Shown: positions 26,892-36,438 of the stretch, piece after piece
How the letters are laid out: the number at the start of each line of letters is the position of its first letter
Position numbering within the stretch: the stretch's first letter is position 1
Source: Tepidimonas charontis
Lineage (GTDB): Bacteria > Pseudomonadota > Gammaproteobacteria > Burkholderiales > Burkholderiaceae_C
DNA: 47,921 nucleotides
Reading direction: 5' to 3'
Assembly (NCBI RefSeq): GCF_007556685.1
Contig: NZ_VJON01000018.1
Location: forward strand, 1-47,921
Notes under the pieces: generated by a model
What the model saw: only the letters and a program-made list of their open reading frames with translations
What the model was told of the DNA's origin: nothing
Database searches by the model: none
Translations under genes and position numbers: made by a program

Positions 26892-27239
26892 TCATTCCTC
26901 CGCAGTGCGCCGCTCGGGCACCGCGTCGCGCGGCACCGGGGCGCGGCTGTGCAGCCGCAGATGCAACGCTGCCTGCGCCAGCAAACTGGCCGACACCGGC
27001 GCCGTCACGAACACGAACAACGTGATGAGCAACTCGGCAAACCCGGGGTGGCCGTGCGCCAGTGTGACCAGCATCGACGCCAACAACACGCCGCCCACGC
27101 CCAAGGTCGAGGCTTTGGTCGGCGCGTGCAGCCGCATATAAAAGTCCGGAAAGCGCAGCAGGCCGATCGCTCCCACCAACAAAAAGAACGCCGCCACCAG
27201 AATCAGCAGCGCCGCCAGGTTTTCCAGTACGGTCGTCAT
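26892..27239 (-). CDS. mrpG: Mrp/Pha cation:proton antiporter subunit G
   Basis: A 115-residue small subunit of the hetero-oligomeric Mrp antiporter. GAIGLLRFPDFYMRLHAPTKASTLGVGGVLLAS is the MrpG signature; three membrane segments are visible, with a polar Arg/Pro tail. ATG 27239 begins 12 nt after the mrpF stop. Last gene of the operon. Confidence 0.93.
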   Translation of the reverse strand: MTTVLENLAALLILVAAFFLLVGAIGLLRFPDFYMRLHAPTKASTLGVGGVLLASMLVTLAHGHPGFAELLITLFVFVTAPVSASLLAQAALHLRLHSRAPVPRDAVPERRTAEE

Positions 27240-27251
27240 CGGACTGCCCCT

Positions 27252-27536
27252 TCACTCTTCGATCACGTCACCGCGCGTGACGTAACGCGCCAGCGCAACG
27301 GTCGAGACGAACCCGAGCATTGCAACGATCAGCGCGGCCTCGAACAACAGGGCCGTATCGAAGCGGATGTCGAGCAGGATGATGAGCGCCACCAGCCCCA
27401 TGTAGAGCGTGTCCAGCGCCAGGATTCGATCCGGCAGGGTAGGACCGCGCAGCAGTCGCCAGCCGCACAACAGCACCGACAGCGCCACCGCGACGATCGC
27501 CACATCCAACGCCCAGGACAGAAACGGACTGATCAT
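27252..27536 (-). CDS. mrpF: Mrp/Pha cation:proton antiporter subunit F
   Basis: A 94-residue membrane protein with three helices. LLRGPTLPDRILALDTLYMGLVALI is the conserved MrpF core, including the membrane-embedded Asp; ARYVTRGDVIEE ends the protein. ATG 27536 (MISPFLSW) overlaps the mrpE stop (ATGA), which fixes the start against a longer reading. Part of a six-gene coupled operon. Confidence 0.92.
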   Translation of the reverse strand: MISPFLSWALDVAIVAVALSVLLCGWRLLRGPTLPDRILALDTLYMGLVALIILLDIRFDTALLFEAALIVAMLGFVSTVALARYVTRGDVIEE

Positions 27537-28108
27537 TGCGAGCTTCCTTGCGATGCAGTTGTCGTTGTCGGCTCCACCCTGAACACGCGGCACAACGGCG
27601 CTTCATAACGGGTCTTCATGTCCTGCACCATGGCCGGCGCGTCATCGCAGTTGAGTGCATGCACGAACAACAGCCGCCGCGACTCATCGATCACCGCCGA
27701 GACGGTGCCCGGCGTCATCGTGATGATGCTGGCAAATAGCGCGTTGACGCGTGGGTGATCGGTCGCCAGCGGCACCCGCAGCCACGCCGGCTGGGGGCGC
27801 TGCATCGACCCCAAGGTCAACCGGGCCACCGTGACGTTGGCCACCACGATATCCCACAGCACGACAAACATCAGACGCACGGCGCTGGGCCAATGCAGGC
27901 GACTGGACGGGCTCAGGTACGGCGCCAGCAGGCGTGGCACCCCCCAACCCAGCACGACGGCGGCCAGCCAATGCACCACGGCCACGCTGTGTGCCAACAG
28001 CAGCCACGTCAAACCAAGCAACAGGGACAGTACGGGATGTGGGAACCAGGTCCGCCACGCGCTGCGCGCAGGCGCAGCGGGGCGTGCCGGGGCGGGGGGT
28101 GTCGTCAT
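27533..28108 (-). CDS. mrpE: Mrp/Pha cation:proton antiporter subunit E
   Basis: A 191-residue subunit. Two N-terminal membrane segments are followed by a cytoplasmic domain with the MrpE pattern: FVVLWDIVVANVTVARL, then ITMTPGTVSAVIDESRRLLFVHALNCDD. The ATG overlaps the mrpD stop (ATGA at 28105-28108) and its own stop overlaps the mrpF ATG. An Ala/Pro-rich stretch precedes the first helix. Confidence 0.92.
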   Translation of the reverse strand: MTTPPAPARPAAPARSAWRTWFPHPVLSLLLGLTWLLLAHSVAVVHWLAAVVLGWGVPRLLAPYLSPSSRLHWPSAVRLMFVVLWDIVVANVTVARLTLGSMQRPQPAWLRVPLATDHPRVNALFASIITMTPGTVSAVIDESRRLLFVHALNCDDAPAMVQDMKTRYEAPLCRVFRVEPTTTTASQGSSQ

Positions 28109-29769
28109 GGCCGCGCCTCCTGCTGGGGTTCAGGGCTGTGCAGCGTACTGGGCGGCGCGCGCCGCCCATCGTAGGGACGAGTGGTGGGCAGCGCTGCGCC
28201 GCCGTGGCGTGCCAACACCACGTCGGCGTAGTGGCGCTTGTCGGTCAGCTGCTGGGCCAGGGCATCGGTGTAGGCCTTGACCGGGGCGGCGACCACGGCC
28301 AGCGCGACGGTCATCGCCATAAACGCCCACGGCGCCAGCTGCAAGCGGGCGCTGTGTCCCGCCGCCGCGCCGCCGTCCGGCGGCTGTACATGCCAAAACA
28401 AGATAACACCAGCGCGCGCCAAGCCGACGATGGTCAGAAACCCCACCCCCAACACCACCGTCCACACCCATGGACGCAGCGCCAAGTCGGCCGCGCTCTG
28501 CAGCAGCATCACCTTGCCCAAAAAGCCGGGCAGCGGTGGCAGCCCAGCGGCCGAAGCGGCGCCAAACAACATCATCACGCCCAGCAGTACGGGCTCGTGC
28601 ACCTGGGGCGCGGGCTGCAGACGGTCGCCCATCGCCCCGCGCTGCGCCGCAGCCAACTCGACAAACAAAAACAAGCCCGCCACCACCACCGTGCTGTGCA
28701 GCGTGTAGTACAACGCCGCCGACAGTGCCTGCGGCGTGAACAAGGCCACCCCCACCCCGATCGTGCCTACCGACGATACGGTGAGGTAGGCCACCAGCCG
28801 CGACAGGCTGTGCGCGGCCAGCGCCCCGAGCACCCCCAACACGCTGGTGACGAGCGCGGCGGGCAACAACCACGGCTGCACGGTCAGACTGGCCGCGCCG
28901 GCATCGAGACCGAAGATCACCCAGTGCACGCGCACAATGGCGTACACCCCCACCTTGGTCATGATGGCAAACAGCGCCGCCACCGGCGCGCTGGCCGCCG
29001 CGTAGGCCCCCGGCAACCAGAAATACAGGGGCACTAGCGCGGCCTTCAGACCAAACACCACCAACAAAATGAGTGCGGCCGACTGCGCCAAACGCAACTC
29101 CTGCCCTTGCAGCGCGGCCACTTTCAGGGCGGCATCGGCCATGTTCAGCGTACCGGTGACCGCATACAACATCGCCAACCCAATCAAAAACAGGGCCGAG
29201 GCGGTCAGATTCAGCACCACGTAGTGCACACCCATGCGCAACCGCTCGCCGCCGCGCCCATGCAGCAACAGCACATAGGAGGCGATCAGCAACACCTCGA
29301 AGAAAACGAACAGGTTGAACAGGTCGCCGGTCAAAAACGCACCGCACAACCCCATCAACTGGAAGTGGAAGATGGCGTGGAAATACCGTCCGTGCGTATC
29401 CCAGCCGCCGCTGGCGTAGGCCAATACCGGCAGCGCCACCGCATAGGTGAGCAGCACCATCAAGGCCGAGAGGCGATCGAGCACCAGTACGATGCCAAAC
29501 GGCGCCGGCCACTCACCCAGCTCATAAACCTGCAGCTCGCCCCCGCTCGCGCGAACCACCAAGCCGGCTGCCATCGCCAGCCCCAGCCCGGCCGAGGCCA
29601 GGCTCAGGCGGCGCCGCCACGCCAGCCGGCTGCCCTCGTGTCCCCCGCCTTCGGGTGAAACGTTGCCGTGATCACCCAACAGCAGCAAGGCCACGGCCGT
29701 CAACGACGGCAGCAGCACCGACAGCACCGGCGCGTGTCGCCCCCACATGTCCAGCAGGGCCCCGATCAT
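28105..29769 (-). CDS. mrpD: Mrp/Pha cation:proton antiporter subunit D (NuoN/NuoM-like)
   Basis: A 554-residue multi-spanning subunit homologous to complex I antiporter-like subunits. LTGDLFNLFVFFEVLLIASYVLLLHG holds the conserved membrane Glu; GLKAALVPLYFWLPGAYAAASAPVAALFAIMTKVGVYAIVR holds the conserved Lys residues. About fourteen hydrophobic segments are visible. The start overlaps the mrpC stop (ATGA). With MrpA it forms the proton/sodium pathway; it is slightly longer than many MrpD because of a hydrophilic C-terminal tail. Confidence 0.93.
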   Translation of the reverse strand: MIGALLDMWGRHAPVLSVLLPSLTAVALLLLGDHGNVSPEGGGHEGSRLAWRRRLSLASAGLGLAMAAGLVVRASGGELQVYELGEWPAPFGIVLVLDRLSALMVLLTYAVALPVLAYASGGWDTHGRYFHAIFHFQLMGLCGAFLTGDLFNLFVFFEVLLIASYVLLLHGRGGERLRMGVHYVVLNLTASALFLIGLAMLYAVTGTLNMADAALKVAALQGQELRLAQSAALILLVVFGLKAALVPLYFWLPGAYAAASAPVAALFAIMTKVGVYAIVRVHWVIFGLDAGAASLTVQPWLLPAALVTSVLGVLGALAAHSLSRLVAYLTVSSVGTIGVGVALFTPQALSAALYYTLHSTVVVAGLFLFVELAAAQRGAMGDRLQPAPQVHEPVLLGVMMLFGAASAAGLPPLPGFLGKVMLLQSAADLALRPWVWTVVLGVGFLTIVGLARAGVILFWHVQPPDGGAAAGHSARLQLAPWAFMAMTVALAVVAAPVKAYTDALAQQLTDKRHYADVVLARHGGAALPTTRPYDGRRAPPSTLHSPEPQQEARP

Positions 29770-30143
29770 GTCCCGCCCCCTTCATGGCGGGCGGTGCCGT
29801 CCAGACGCACGCCCGGCTCACTGCCATCGACGTGGTCGCTACCGGACTCGTGCGCGCTGCGCAGCGCCAACTCGATGACGAAGCCGGTGGTGGCAAAGCC
29901 GATCACGATGGCGGTCAGCACCAGCGCCTGCGGCAGCGGATCGACCACGGGGCCCTCACCCACCAAAATGGGGGGCGCACCGATCCACAGCCGGCCCATC
30001 ACGAAGATGAAGACATTGACCGCGTATCCCAGCAGGGACAGCCCCAGCACCACCGGGAAGGTACGACCGCGCAGCAGCAAATACACGCCGCTGGCCGTCA
30101 CCAGACCAATGCCGGTGGCCACCAGCCACTCCATACTCAACAT
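29766..30143 (-). CDS. mrpC: Mrp/Pha cation:proton antiporter subunit C (NuoK-like)
   Basis: A 125-residue, three-helix subunit resembling NuoK. GVYLLLRGRTFPVVLGLSLLGYAVNVFIFVMGRL and PLPQALVLTAIVIGFATTGFVIELALR are the diagnostic stretches. The start at 30143 overlaps the end of mrpA by 7 nt and the stop overlaps the mrpD start by 4 nt. The C-terminal 30 residues are hydrophilic. Confidence 0.93.
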   Translation of the reverse strand: MLSMEWLVATGIGLVTASGVYLLLRGRTFPVVLGLSLLGYAVNVFIFVMGRLWIGAPPILVGEGPVVDPLPQALVLTAIVIGFATTGFVIELALRSAHESGSDHVDGSEPGVRLDGTARHEGGGT

Positions 30144-32965
30144 GGTTCACCTTCCCGGGGCGTCACCCCCCGCTGGCTGGCCTGCCCCAGCACGGCCAAG
30201 GTCAACAACGTGGCCCCCACCACCGTTGCATACACACCCAAATCGAACAGCGCCGCCGAGGCCAGCGGCAGCTCACCCAACAGCGGCACGTGCGGATGGC
30301 CATGGGCGCTGGTCAAGAATGGACGGCCGAGCACGAATGCCCCGGCGCCGGTCAACCCGGCGATGGCCAAGCCGCTGCCGATCCAGCGCACATAGCGTGC
30401 GCCACCGCGCGAGCGCAGCAGAGACTCCGATTGCGACAGACCCAGCGCCATGGTCTGCAACACCAGCGCAACGGCCGTGATCAACCCAGCGATGAAACCG
30501 CCGCCAGGCATGTTGTGACCACGCATGAAGATATACACCGACACCACCAACGCCGCCGGCAAAACGATGTTGGCTGCCACACGCAGCAGCAACGGCGGCT
30601 GGGCGAAGGTCCAGCGCCGCCCCGCCTCATCCACGGGGGGCCGGCGCACCCGCATCCCCTCCATCAGCGCCAGCACGCCGATGGCGGCGATACCCAGCAC
30701 GGTGATCTCACCAAAGGTGTCGTAGCCGCGGAAGTCCACCAAGATGACGTTGACGACATTACTGCCGCCGCCGGCCGGCAGCGACTGCTCCAAGAAGTAC
30801 CAGGCGATCGAAGCGTGGTCCCGCGTCAGCATCACCCAGGCGATCCAGGCCACGCCAGCGCCGGCGGACAGTGCCAACAGGGCGTCGCGCAACTTACGAT
30901 TAGGGGAGGACTCGCGGGGCGTGCGCTGCGGCAGCAGCGCCAAGCCCATCAGCAGCAACACCGTCGAGACCAGTTCGACCGACAGCTGCGTCAGCGCCAG
31001 ATCGGGGGCCGAAAAGGCGGCGAAGGTCAGCGCCGTCACCAATCCCACCACGCCCACCAGCACCACGGCCTGAAAACGCCAGTGGTGCATGGCCACCAAG
31101 GCGGCGCAGGTAGCCGCCAGTAGCAGCCACACCACCAGTGCCAGCGGGTTGGCCGGCAGTAGCGCGCGCTCGCCGGCGCCAACCCCCGCATTCCACAGCG
31201 GCGCTGCTGCAACGACGACCGCAGTCCCCACCACCCAAGCCAGGTATCGTTGCAGCGAGCCGTTTTCCAGCGCGGCCGTCAGCCGTCCTGCCGCCCCAAA
31301 CAGGGCTTCGATCGTCGCCTCGAACACCCCTCGCCCGGTGAAGCGGCCAAACCACGCTTCGGACACCAGTGTATGCAATCGACGCCCGCGCATCAAAGCG
31401 GCGTACAGGGCCACGCCCCCCGCCAAAGCGGCCACGCTCATGGCCAGCGGCAGGTTGACGCCGTGCCACTGGGCCAAGTGAAAGGGTGGCAGCGCTTGGC
31501 CCACCACCGCCGTGGCCGCCACCTCGACCAAGGGCTGGGCCACCCATGCCGGTGCCAGGCCGATGGCCACCGCCGCCGCCACCAGCACGGCCACGGGCAC
31601 CTTCATGCCCAGCGGTGGCTCGTGCGGGTGACGGTTCGGCACATCGCCCAGGTGGTTGTTGAAAAAGGTGTCGTGCACCAAGCGCAGCGCATACGCCACG
31701 CTGAACAATCCCGCCAACGTCACCGCCACCGGCAGCCACGCCCCCCAGCCGCGTGCCGTCACCGCCACCGCCTCGGTGAAAAACATTTCCTTCGACACAA
31801 AGCCATTGGTCAACGGCACGCCCGCCATCGAGGCGGCGGCGATCACGGCCAGCGTCCCGGTCCAGGGCATGAAGGCCCACAGCGCGCCCAAGCGCCGCAT
31901 GTCGCGCGAGTGCGTTTCATGATCGACGATGCCCGCCACCATGAACAAGGCCGCCTTGAAGGTGGCGTGGTTGAGCACGTGAAACACCGCCGCCACCGCC
32001 GCCAACGGCGACGCCAACCCGATCAGACACGTCACCAGCCCCAGGTGGCTAACCGTCGAGTAAGCCAGCAGTCCCTTCAGATCGTGCTTGAAGATGGCGA
32101 TGAACGCGGCAAACAGCAATGTCACCACGCCGACGACGGTGACGATGCCCTCGAACCAACCCGAGCCGGCCAGAACGGGGGTGAGCCGCATCAGCAGGAA
32201 GATGCCGGCCTTGACCATCGTTGCCGAGTGCAGATAGGCCGACACCGGAGTCGGCGCCGCCATCGCATCCGGCAACCAAAAGTGGAACGGAAACTGTGCG
32301 CTCTTGGTAAAGGCCCCCACCAAGATCAGCAGCAGCGCAGGCACGAACAAGGGGTCGGCCTGAATCTCGGCGGCGCGCCCGCTCATCTCGCTGATTTCGA
32401 AGGTGCCCGCGCTCAGCCCCAACAGCACGAAGCCCGCCAGCATGGCCAGGCCGCCGCCGCCGGTAATCGCCAGCGCCTGGCGGGCGCCCTGACGTGCCTC
32501 GGGCCGATGCCCCCAGTAGCCCACCAGCAAAAAGGACGACACGCTGGTCAGCTCCCAGAACACCACCAGCAGCAGCAGGTTGTCGGACAGCACCACACCC
32601 AGCATGGCGGCCATGAACAGCATCAGGAGCGCGTAGAACTTGGCCGCCGAATCCTCGGGTGCCAAGTAGTAGGCCGCATACACGATGATCAGCAAGCCGA
32701 TCACCGTGATCAAACCAGCGAACATCAGGGCCAGCCCATCGAGCCGCAGTCCCACGGTCAGGCCGATGTCCGGCACCCAGGGCAGGCTGAACGAAACGAC
32801 CTGTCCACTCCAGACCACACTGGCTTGCGACAACAGCAGGACCAGACTGCCGGCGGTCACGCCAGCGGCGGCGATTGCGCTGGCGACGCGGTGCCGCTGC
32901 CCGAGCCAAGCGGTCAGCGTCGTCCCCACGAGCAGGGGCAACAAGACGATCGAAAGTAACGTCAC
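30137..32965 (-). CDS. mrpA: Mrp/Pha cation:proton antiporter subunit A fused to subunit B
   Basis: A 942-residue fusion. The N-terminal part is NuoL-like (about residues 1-500: LVVFWELTSVSSFLLVGYWGH, then FTKSAQFPFHFWLPDAMAAPTPVSAYLHSATMVKAGIFLLMRL). Middle and C-terminal NuoJ/MrpB-like parts follow (about 790-942: YIFMRGHNMPGGGFIAGLITAVAL, then ALFDLGVYATVVG). There is no separate mrpB gene, so this is the fused PhaAB layout. The start codon is GTG 32965 without a clear ribosome-binding site. First gene of the operon; it should exchange Na+ or K+ for protons in pH and salt homeostasis. Confidence 0.93.
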   Translation of the reverse strand: MTLLSIVLLPLLVGTTLTAWLGQRHRVASAIAAAGVTAGSLVLLLSQASVVWSGQVVSFSLPWVPDIGLTVGLRLDGLALMFAGLITVIGLLIIVYAAYYLAPEDSAAKFYALLMLFMAAMLGVVLSDNLLLLVVFWELTSVSSFLLVGYWGHRPEARQGARQALAITGGGGLAMLAGFVLLGLSAGTFEISEMSGRAAEIQADPLFVPALLLILVGAFTKSAQFPFHFWLPDAMAAPTPVSAYLHSATMVKAGIFLLMRLTPVLAGSGWFEGIVTVVGVVTLLFAAFIAIFKHDLKGLLAYSTVSHLGLVTCLIGLASPLAAVAAVFHVLNHATFKAALFMVAGIVDHETHSRDMRRLGALWAFMPWTGTLAVIAAASMAGVPLTNGFVSKEMFFTEAVAVTARGWGAWLPVAVTLAGLFSVAYALRLVHDTFFNNHLGDVPNRHPHEPPLGMKVPVAVLVAAAVAIGLAPAWVAQPLVEVAATAVVGQALPPFHLAQWHGVNLPLAMSVAALAGGVALYAALMRGRRLHTLVSEAWFGRFTGRGVFEATIEALFGAAGRLTAALENGSLQRYLAWVVGTAVVVAAAPLWNAGVGAGERALLPANPLALVVWLLLAATCAALVAMHHWRFQAVVLVGVVGLVTALTFAAFSAPDLALTQLSVELVSTVLLLMGLALLPQRTPRESSPNRKLRDALLALSAGAGVAWIAWVMLTRDHASIAWYFLEQSLPAGGGSNVVNVILVDFRGYDTFGEITVLGIAAIGVLALMEGMRVRRPPVDEAGRRWTFAQPPLLLRVAANIVLPAALVVSVYIFMRGHNMPGGGFIAGLITAVALVLQTMALGLSQSESLLRSRGGARYVRWIGSGLAIAGLTGAGAFVLGRPFLTSAHGHPHVPLLGELPLASAALFDLGVYATVVGATLLTLAVLGQASQRGVTPREGEPC

Positions 32966-33045
32966 GGCGTGGTCACGGGTTTGCAGCGGGCACGCACATG
33001 CAGCGCCCGGGAGTCATCGCACACAGGCGACGGACGAATCCGCCG

Positions 33046-33073
33046 ATTTTAGGCAAGACGGACGGGGTGTCAC
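33046..33073 (-). promoter_or_regulatory. Putative promoter of the mrp operon
   Basis: On the minus strand, -35 GTGACA (33073-33068), 16 nt spacer, -10 TAAAAT (33051-33046). Initiation would give an untranslated leader of about 75 nt before mrpA. Confidence 0.6.
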
Positions 33074-33117
33074 GGCAGCGATGGTCGAGGTGATGCGCGC
33101 CTCGGAGCCAGCCGCTT

Positions 33118-34497
33118 CTAGCGGTCATCGAACGGGTCCCAGGACAAGCCGACGGATTCGGGCGCTGGCGCCGCTTCCACCCGCTTGAGCGCGCGCTGCA
33201 TTTGGCGCGTGCGCACTTCCGCCTGATCGAGCGTATTGAGCACCGTTTGCGTTTGGTTGCGCACCTTCGCCAGCACATCGCCGAATTTGGCGAACTCGGT
33301 TTTGACCGCACCCAGCACCTCCCACACCTCGGCCGAGCGGCGCTCCAGCGCCAGCGTACGAAAGCCCATGTGCAGTGCGTTGAGCAAGGCCAGCAAGGTG
33401 GTGGGCCCGGCCACCGTCACCCGGTGCTCGCGCTGCAGCGCCTCCACCAAACCGGGTCGGCGCAACACCTCGGCGTACAGCCCCTCGCTGGGCAAGAACA
33501 GCAGCGCGAACTCGGTGGTGTGCGGCGGCTCCAGATATTTGTCGGCGATGGAGCGCGCCTGCTGGCGCACGCGCGCCTCCAGGGCGCGCGCCGCTTGCTC
33601 CACGGCGTCGGGGTCGGCCCGCTGCTGCGCCGCCAGCAGCCGCTCATAATCTTCGGTGGGAAATTTGGCATCGATGGGCAACCACACCGGCGGGCCGTCG
33701 CGCTGCGGGCCGGGCAGACGAATCGCCGCGTCCACCACCTGCCGACTGCCAGGCCGGGTGGGTTGCTGCAACGCATACTGCTCGGGCGCCAGCGCTTGCT
33801 CCAGCAGCGTGGCCAGCTGCACCTCGCCAAAGGTGCCGCGGGTCTTGACATTGGTCAGCAGATGCTTGAGGTCACCAACGCTGGCCGCCAACGATTGCAT
33901 CTCGCCCAAGCCACGATGCACCAGCTCCAGCCGCTGCGCCACCTGGGCAAAGCTGTGCGCCAGGCGCGCCTCCAAGGTCTGATGCAGCTTCTCGTCCACG
34001 GTGGCGCGCATCTCGTCGAGCTTGGCGGCGTTGCTTTCCCGCAGCTGCTGTAATTGCGCCTCCAGCGTGGCGCGCACCTCGCTCAAGCGGCGCGCGTTGG
34101 ACTCGGTCAGGCCCTGCAGCTGCTGCAACAACGCCTCGGTGACGCTGGCGCGTAGCTGCGCGAGCTGCTGCACCAGCGCATCGAGCTGGGCGTTGTGGGT
34201 GCGGGCGGCCTCGGCGCTTTGCCGCACCAGCGCCTCCTGAAACGCGGTCAGCGTCTGCGATACCTCCTGCCGCTGCCCCCGAGCCGAGTCGCTCAGTTCA
34301 CGCCGCAGCTCGCTCTCCAGGCGCTCGATCCGATCGGATTGGGCCTGCAACCACGCCCACAGTCGCTGCCGCGCCTCCACCGCCTCGGGCGCTTCCACGG
34401 GCGGGGCGGGACGCAACGCCCTGACGGCCAGCCAGGCAACGATCAACAGCTGCACCGTGGCCAGCACCACCAGCCACACGACGAGGTGTTCGCTCAT
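33118..34497 (-). CDS. rmuC: DNA recombination protein RmuC
   Basis: A 459-residue protein of the RmuC family, which limits DNA rearrangement between inverted repeats. One N-terminal membrane helix (VVWLVVLATVQLLIVAWLAV) is followed by a long coiled coil (about residues 45-210). The PD-(D/E)xK-like RmuC domain follows, with TRGTFGEVQLATLLEQ, VWLPIDAKFPTEDYERLL and FALLFLPSEGLYAEVL. A CATAAT box ends exactly 6 nt before ATG 34497 and no ribosome-binding site is seen, so the message may be leaderless. 94 nt downstream of the 2-hydroxyacid dehydrogenase stop. Confidence 0.92.
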   Translation of the reverse strand: MSEHLVVWLVVLATVQLLIVAWLAVRALRPAPPVEAPEAVEARQRLWAWLQAQSDRIERLESELRRELSDSARGQRQEVSQTLTAFQEALVRQSAEAARTHNAQLDALVQQLAQLRASVTEALLQQLQGLTESNARRLSEVRATLEAQLQQLRESNAAKLDEMRATVDEKLHQTLEARLAHSFAQVAQRLELVHRGLGEMQSLAASVGDLKHLLTNVKTRGTFGEVQLATLLEQALAPEQYALQQPTRPGSRQVVDAAIRLPGPQRDGPPVWLPIDAKFPTEDYERLLAAQQRADPDAVEQAARALEARVRQQARSIADKYLEPPHTTEFALLFLPSEGLYAEVLRRPGLVEALQREHRVTVAGPTTLLALLNALHMGFRTLALERRSAEVWEVLGAVKTEFAKFGDVLAKVRNQTQTVLNTLDQAEVRTRQMQRALKRVEAAPAPESVGLSWDPFDDR

Positions 34498-34503
34498 ACG
34501 TCG

Positions 34504-34509
34504 ATTATG
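34504..34509 (-). promoter_or_regulatory. Putative -10 box of rmuC
   Basis: CATAAT on the minus strand (34509-34504), exactly 6 nt before the rmuC ATG. No clear -35. Confidence 0.4.
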
Positions 34510-34591
34510 ACGGGAAGGCACCCACGGTCGGGCGCGCATCGCCCCCTGCGCCCTGCCAACGCACCGGGCGCGGCGGTGGCCACCGCCGCGG

Positions 34592-35599
34592 CTACGATCC
34601 GGCGCGCAGCACCGCTGGGGCATTGACCGGAGTCAGCGCCCGCCCTTCGGTCAGAAAGGCGATCAGATTGTCCGCCGCCAAGTCGGCCATCGCGCGCCGC
34701 GTGCGCACCGTGGCGCTGGCGATGTGCGGGGTCAGCACCACGTTGGGCACCTCCAGCAAGCCGGGGTGAACGGCCGGCTCGCCCTCGAACACGTCCAGCC
34801 CCGCCGCCGCGATGCGGCGCGTGCGCAACGCGTCGGCCAAGGCCGCGTCATCCACGATGCCACCACGCGCGATGTTGACGAGGACCGCCGTCGGCTTCAT
34901 TTGGGCCAACTCGGCCGCGCCGATGATGTGGTGGTTTTGCGGCGTATACGGCAGCACCAGCACCAGGTGGTCGGATGCCTGCAGCAGTTCGTCCTTGCTC
35001 ACGTAGGTGGCGCGGCATTCGGCCTCGATGCGCGCATCCAGTCGCGTGCGGTTGTGGTAGAGCACGCGCATGCCAAAGCCGTGCGCCCCGCGGCGCGCGA
35101 TCGCCTGCCCGATGCGCCCCATGCCGAGAATGCCGAGCGTGGTGCCATGCACTTCGGCACCGGCGAACAAATCGTAGGACCAGCGCGTCCAGCATCCGGC
35201 GCGCAGATAGCGCTCGCTTTCGGTGACGCGCCGCGCCGCTGCCAGCAGCAGGGCAAAGCCGAAGTCGGCGGTGGTCTCGGTCAGCACGTCGGGGGTGTTG
35301 GTGCCCACCACACCGTGCGCATCCAGCGCGGCAAGGTCGAAATTGTTGAACCCCACCGTCATATTGGCCACGATGCGCAACTGCGGACAAGCCCGCAGCA
35401 GTTCATCGTCGATGCGCTGGGTGCCGGTCAGCAACGCCCCGGCCTTGCCCTGCAAGCGCTGGATCAGCTCCTCGCGTGACCATTCGACATCGTCGGGGTT
35501 GTCCTCCACGTCGAAGTGGGCGCGTAGACGCTGCACGGTTTCGGGAAAGATGGCACGCGCCACCAGGACGGCGGGGCGGGTGTGTGGCCTGTCGGGCAT
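34592..35599 (-). CDS. D-2-hydroxyacid dehydrogenase (glyoxylate/hydroxypyruvate reductase type)
   Basis: A 335-residue NAD(P)-dependent enzyme interconverting D-2-hydroxy acids and 2-oxo acids. The nucleotide loop is GTTLGILGMGRIGQAIARR. Catalytic Arg, Glu and His sit in VNIARGGIVDD, VFEGEPAVHPG and LTPHIASATVRTR. VANMTVGFNNFDLAAL is typical of the GhrB/2-ketogluconate reductase branch. ATG 35599 has GGAGGT about 9 nt upstream. Glyoxylate, hydroxypyruvate and 2-ketogluconate are all possible substrates. Confidence 0.9.
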   Translation of the reverse strand: MPDRPHTRPAVLVARAIFPETVQRLRAHFDVEDNPDDVEWSREELIQRLQGKAGALLTGTQRIDDELLRACPQLRIVANMTVGFNNFDLAALDAHGVVGTNTPDVLTETTADFGFALLLAAARRVTESERYLRAGCWTRWSYDLFAGAEVHGTTLGILGMGRIGQAIARRGAHGFGMRVLYHNRTRLDARIEAECRATYVSKDELLQASDHLVLVLPYTPQNHHIIGAAELAQMKPTAVLVNIARGGIVDDAALADALRTRRIAAAGLDVFEGEPAVHPGLLEVPNVVLTPHIASATVRTRRAMADLAADNLIAFLTEGRALTPVNAPAVLRAGS

Positions 35600-35667
35600 G
35601 AGCGTGACCTCCATGAATGGTCTGAACCACAGAGCGTTTTGGCGGCCGCGACGAGACGATGGCCGCC

Positions 35668-36438
35668 TCACTCGACCCAGGTGACGAAACGCTCCAGCGG
35701 CTCACGCGGCGTTTCGAACCGGTTGACCAGCGCGTGCGGATCGGCATACCCCAGCGCCATGCCGCACACCAGCATTTCGTTGTCACCAGCGCCGATGTGC
35801 GGCAAGATGATGCGGGCATACGGGTTCCACGCCGCCTGCGGGCACGTATCCAGCCCGTGCGCACGGGCGGCGATCATCAGCGTTTGCAAAAACATGCCGG
35901 TGTCCACCAGCGAGCCGCGCCCCATCACGGTATCGATCGTCACCATCAGCCCCACCGGCGCGTCGAAAAAACGAAAGTTGCGCTGATGCTGCGCGTGCAT
36001 CTTGTCTTTGTCGCCTTTGCCGATGCCCAGCAGCCCGTACAGACCCCAGCCGTTTTCGCGCCGCCGGTCGACGTAGGGACTGACCCATTGGCGTGGGTAG
36101 TAATCGTAGGCTTCCTGGTACTGGGCCGCGAGCCCCGGGTCGGCGCGCAACGCATCGTGGGCGGCGCACACTTTCTGCACCAGCGCATCGCGCGCTGCGC
36201 CCTGCAACACGTATACCTTCCACGGCTGTGTGTTGGTGCCCGACGGCGCGCGGGCGGCCAGCTGCAACAAGCGCTCGATCAGCGGCCGCGGCACCAGGCG
36301 GTCGGGCAAAAAGGCGCGCACCGAGCGGCGACCGACGATGGCCGCCTCCACCGCGGCGGCATCGATGGGCAGCGCCGCCGCCTGCCGTGGCGTGGGCAGG
36401 GGCGCATCGATTGGGGTCACGGGGTCACGGGCGGTCAT
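35668..36438 (-). CDS. Nitroreductase-family FMN protein
   Basis: A 256-residue flavoenzyme. The N-terminal FMN site is [40 protein letters not shown] in pattern, with the diagnostic RRSVR and [10 protein letters not shown]. The C-terminal part has [10 protein letters not shown] and [22 protein letters not shown]. The physiological substrate is unknown. The ATG at 36438 overlaps the thioesterase stop (ATGA), so the two are co-translated; the long frame upstream is a shadow. Confidence 0.9.
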   Translation of the reverse strand: MTARDPVTPIDAPLPTPRQAAALPIDAAAVEAAIVGRRSVRAFLPDRLVPRPLIERLLQLAARAPSGTNTQPWKVYVLQGAARDALVQKVCAAHDALRADPGLAAQYQEAYDYYPRQWVSPYVDRRRENGWGLYGLLGIGKGDKDKMHAQHQRNFRFFDAPVGLMVTIDTVMGRGSLVDTGMFLQTLMIAARAHGLDTCPQAAWNPYARIILPHIGAGDNEMLVCGMALGYADPHALVNRFETPREPLERFVTWVE

